Assembly (NCBI GenBank): GCA_041685645.1
Contig: JAWLFI010000044.1
Coordinates: 1 to 16,029 of the forward strand
Direction: 5' to 3'
Length of the DNA stretch: 16,029 nucleotides
Source of the DNA: JAWLFI01 sp041685645
GTDB taxonomy: Bacteria > Bacteroidota > Bacteroidia > Chitinophagales > Saprospiraceae
This document shows positions 14,428 to 16,029 of the stretch, one piece after another. The translations under genes and the position numbers were made by a program. The notes under the pieces are model-generated. The model worked only from the letters and a program-made list of their open reading frames with translations, had not been told where the DNA came from and made no database searches. Each line of letters opens with the position of its first letter. Within the stretch, counting starts at the first letter, position 1.

Positions 14428-15612
14428 ATGACTCAAAAACAAGATAAATTTCAGCATCACGATTATTTTAACGTAGATCAGTTGTTGGATGAGGATCACT
14501 TATTAGCCCGGCAATCCGTTCGAGATTGGGTCAAAGCTGAGGTATCTCCAATTATAGAAGAATACACAGAGCGGGCGGAATGTCCGGAGCACCTATACAA
14601 GGGGCTCGCTGAAATTGGCGCCTATGGTCCTTCTATACCGGCGAAATACGGTGGAGGTGGTATGGATGAGATGGCCTATGGAGTAATCATGCAAGAGTTA
14701 GAGCGGGGAGATTCAGGTGTACGTTCTATGGCTTCTGTGCAAGGCAGTTTGGTGATGTACCCCATTTTTCGTTTTGGGTCAGAGGAGCAAAAGCAAAAGT
14801 ACTTGCCCAAATTAGCAAGTGGAGATTTGATTGGATGTTTTGGATTGACAGAGCCCGATCATGGTTCAGACCCGGGAAGTATGATTACGAATGTAAAAGA
14901 CGATGGGGATCACTACATTCTCAACGGGGCGAAAATGTGGATTACCAACTCACCGGTAGCAGATATCGCTGTAGTTTGGGCGAAGAATGAAGACGGTAAA
15001 ATTATCGGCCTCATCGTGGAGAAAGATATGCCTGGTTTTTCTGCACCGGAAATTCACGGGAAATGGTCTTTGCGCGCTTCCATTACCGGGGAATTGGTAT
15101 TCGAGGATGTGAGAGTTCCGAAGACGAATGTTTTACCGGAAGTGCAGGGGCTGAAAGGACCGCTATCCTGTCTTTCCAAAGCTCGGTACGGAATCGCCTG
15201 GGGCGCCATAGGAGCGGCATTGGATTGTTATGACAGTGCCTTGCGATATTCTTTAGAAAGAGAGCAGTTTGGAAAGCCCATCGGTCAATTCCAATTGCAG
15301 CAGAAAAAATTGGCCGAAATGATAACGGAAATTTCAAAAGCTCAGCTGATGGCCTGGCGCCTGGGAAAACTGGCGGATGAAGGTAAGGTAAGTCCGGCAC
15401 AGATCTCCATGGCTAAGCGAAACAACGTCAATATGGCGCTTCAGGTGGCTAGAGAATCGCGGCAAATACACGGGGGAATGGGTATCACCAATGAATACCC
15501 GGTGATGCGGCATATGATGAATCTGGAAACTGTACTGACGTATGAAGGAACCCATGATGTCCACCTCCTCATCACGGGGCACGATATCACGGGACTCAAT
15601 GCTTTTTCATAA
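14428..15612 (+). CDS. Glutaryl-CoA dehydrogenase (acyl-CoA dehydrogenase family)
   Basis: This FAD enzyme oxidises and decarboxylates glutaryl-CoA to crotonyl-CoA in lysine and tryptophan breakdown. The 394 residues fit the family. The glutaryl-CoA group is recognised by RSMASVQGSLVM (99-110; Arg99 and Ser103 match the residues that bind the substrate carboxylate in the human enzyme), GCFGLTEPDHGSDPGSM (136-152), KMWITNSPVADI (169-180), GKWSLRASITGEL (211-223), CLSKARYGIAWGAIGAA (248-264) and QLQQKKLAEMITEI (289-302). The catalytic base is Glu373 in TYEGTHDVH. No electron-transfer flavoprotein or lysine degradation gene is adjacent, so the pathway is inferred from the protein alone. Confidence 0.93.
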   Translation: MTQKQDKFQHHDYFNVDQLLDEDHLLARQSVRDWVKAEVSPIIEEYTERAECPEHLYKGLAEIGAYGPSIPAKYGGGGMDEMAYGVIMQELERGDSGVRSMASVQGSLVMYPIFRFGSEEQKQKYLPKLASGDLIGCFGLTEPDHGSDPGSMITNVKDDGDHYILNGAKMWITNSPVADIAVVWAKNEDGKIIGLIVEKDMPGFSAPEIHGKWSLRASITGELVFEDVRVPKTNVLPEVQGLKGPLSCLSKARYGIAWGAIGAALDCYDSALRYSLEREQFGKPIGQFQLQQKKLAEMITEISKAQLMAWRLGKLADEGKVSPAQISMAKRNNVNMALQVARESRQIHGGMGITNEYPVMRHMMNLETVLTYEGTHDVHLLITGHDITGLNAFS

Positions 15613-15690
15613 AGGAAACTTGTGAAAATAGACCGTCTCTTTCATACCGAGAAAGCAGAATGAGGCGTTATTTTCGAAAAGATAGCACAT

Positions 15691-16029
15691 ATGCTTCGTA
15701 GCTTGTATATTGTATTGGGTCATCTATTGTTTCTATCTCTCTGCACGGGAGCTGTGGAAGGACAGAAATTAATCCCCTTGACCAATGGCTCTTTTGAAGA
15801 TGTGCCCAAGCAATCTCAGCCACCCAGGGGTTGGGGGGACTGCGGATTTGCCGGGGAATCCCCCACAGATGTCCACCCCGCTTCTGATTCTTTGAGTTAT
15901 TGGCAAGTGCGCCAACCCGCCGCTCATGGAGACACATATCTAGGAATGGTGGTTAGGGATAACGAGACCTATGAGAGTATTAGCCAGTATTTGCCGGCGC
16001 CAATTCGCGCTGGAAGCTGCTATGAAATG
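15691..16029 (+). CDS. Secreted protein, N-terminal part (cut by window end)
   Basis: The reading frame stays open from this ATG to the end of the window (113 codons) and has no stop. The product begins with a signal peptide (MLRSLYIVLGHLLFLSLCTG, cleavage near AVEGQ). The mature start, LIPLTNGSFEDVPKQSQPPR, then GWGDCGF, ESPTDVHP and GDTYLGMVVRDNETYESISQ, resembles the beta-sandwich domain at the start of many large secreted Bacteroidota proteins, as I remember them. The remaining domains are outside the window. The start is 78 bases after the dehydrogenase stop, and a short stretch at 15613-15690 holds nothing I recognise. The function is unknown. Confidence 0.65.
   Translation, partial: MLRSLYIVLGHLLFLSLCTGAVEGQKLIPLTNGSFEDVPKQSQPPRGWGDCGFAGESPTDVHPASDSLSYWQVRQPAAHGDTYLGMVVRDNETYESISQYLPAPIRAGSCYEM

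Noticed and set aside
15639..15655. Hairpin ctttc/gaaag after the glutaryl-CoA dehydrogenase gene
   Set aside because: The stem has only five A/T-rich pairs and no T-run follows, so it is not a credible terminator.

Overview
The window looks like a chromosomal segment from a member of the Bacteroidota, probably a marine or activated-sludge type in or near the Saprospiria. The phylum call rests on several features: TAnnTTTG-like -7 boxes, mostly absent Shine-Dalgarno sites, lipoproteins with an acidic stretch after the lipidated Cys, DUF6702 and DUF4197 proteins, and a long PBP1A. The class-level call is inference. I see no tRNA, rRNA, CRISPR array, insertion sequence or phage gene.

Layout. 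Positions 1-570 contain no gene. They hold two copies of a direct-repeat block (100 identical bases, offset 242, plus a shared tail), followed by a GC-rich, strongly folded element (about 452-560). From 11714 down to 571, eleven genes lie head to tail on the minus strand: a GtrB/DPM-type glycosyltransferase, a DUF6702 protein, yidD, hemB, a SAM-hydroxide-adenosyltransferase-like protein, an ABM-domain protein, aroB, PBP1A, a HEAT-repeat/cyclophilin lipoprotein, gcvT and a GbsR/MarR-type regulator. Several junctions are ATGA or TGATG overlaps, so parts of the run are translationally coupled. Gaps of 44-66 bases before PBP1A, the SAM-hydrolase-like gene and the regulator leave room for internal promoters. 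A divergent intergenic region (11715-11901) separates this run from an AI-2E-family permease on the plus strand. The permease converges on a folB-DUF4197 pair on the minus strand, and a second copy of the folded GC-rich element lies in that convergent gap. folB diverges from a glutaryl-CoA dehydrogenase gene on the plus strand, and the window ends inside a secreted protein gene.

The genes are mostly housekeeping: one-carbon metabolism (GcvT, FolB), tetrapyrrole (HemB) and aromatic (AroB) synthesis, and envelope building (PBP1A, YidD, GtrB-like transferase, two lipoproteins). They do not form one pathway. I find no clear new defence or biosynthetic system.

The most interesting signal is non-coding. 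The folded elements at 452-560 and 13124-13244 differ in sequence, but their closing helix covaries (GCGTG/CACGC against GCGAG/CTCGC). They share internal blocks and end in the same CCCAAA plus A-run. This suggests a dispersed structured RNA or REP-like element family. A second point of interest is the SAM-hydroxide-adenosyltransferase homologue, in which the family's Asp-Arg-His triad appears to be replaced.
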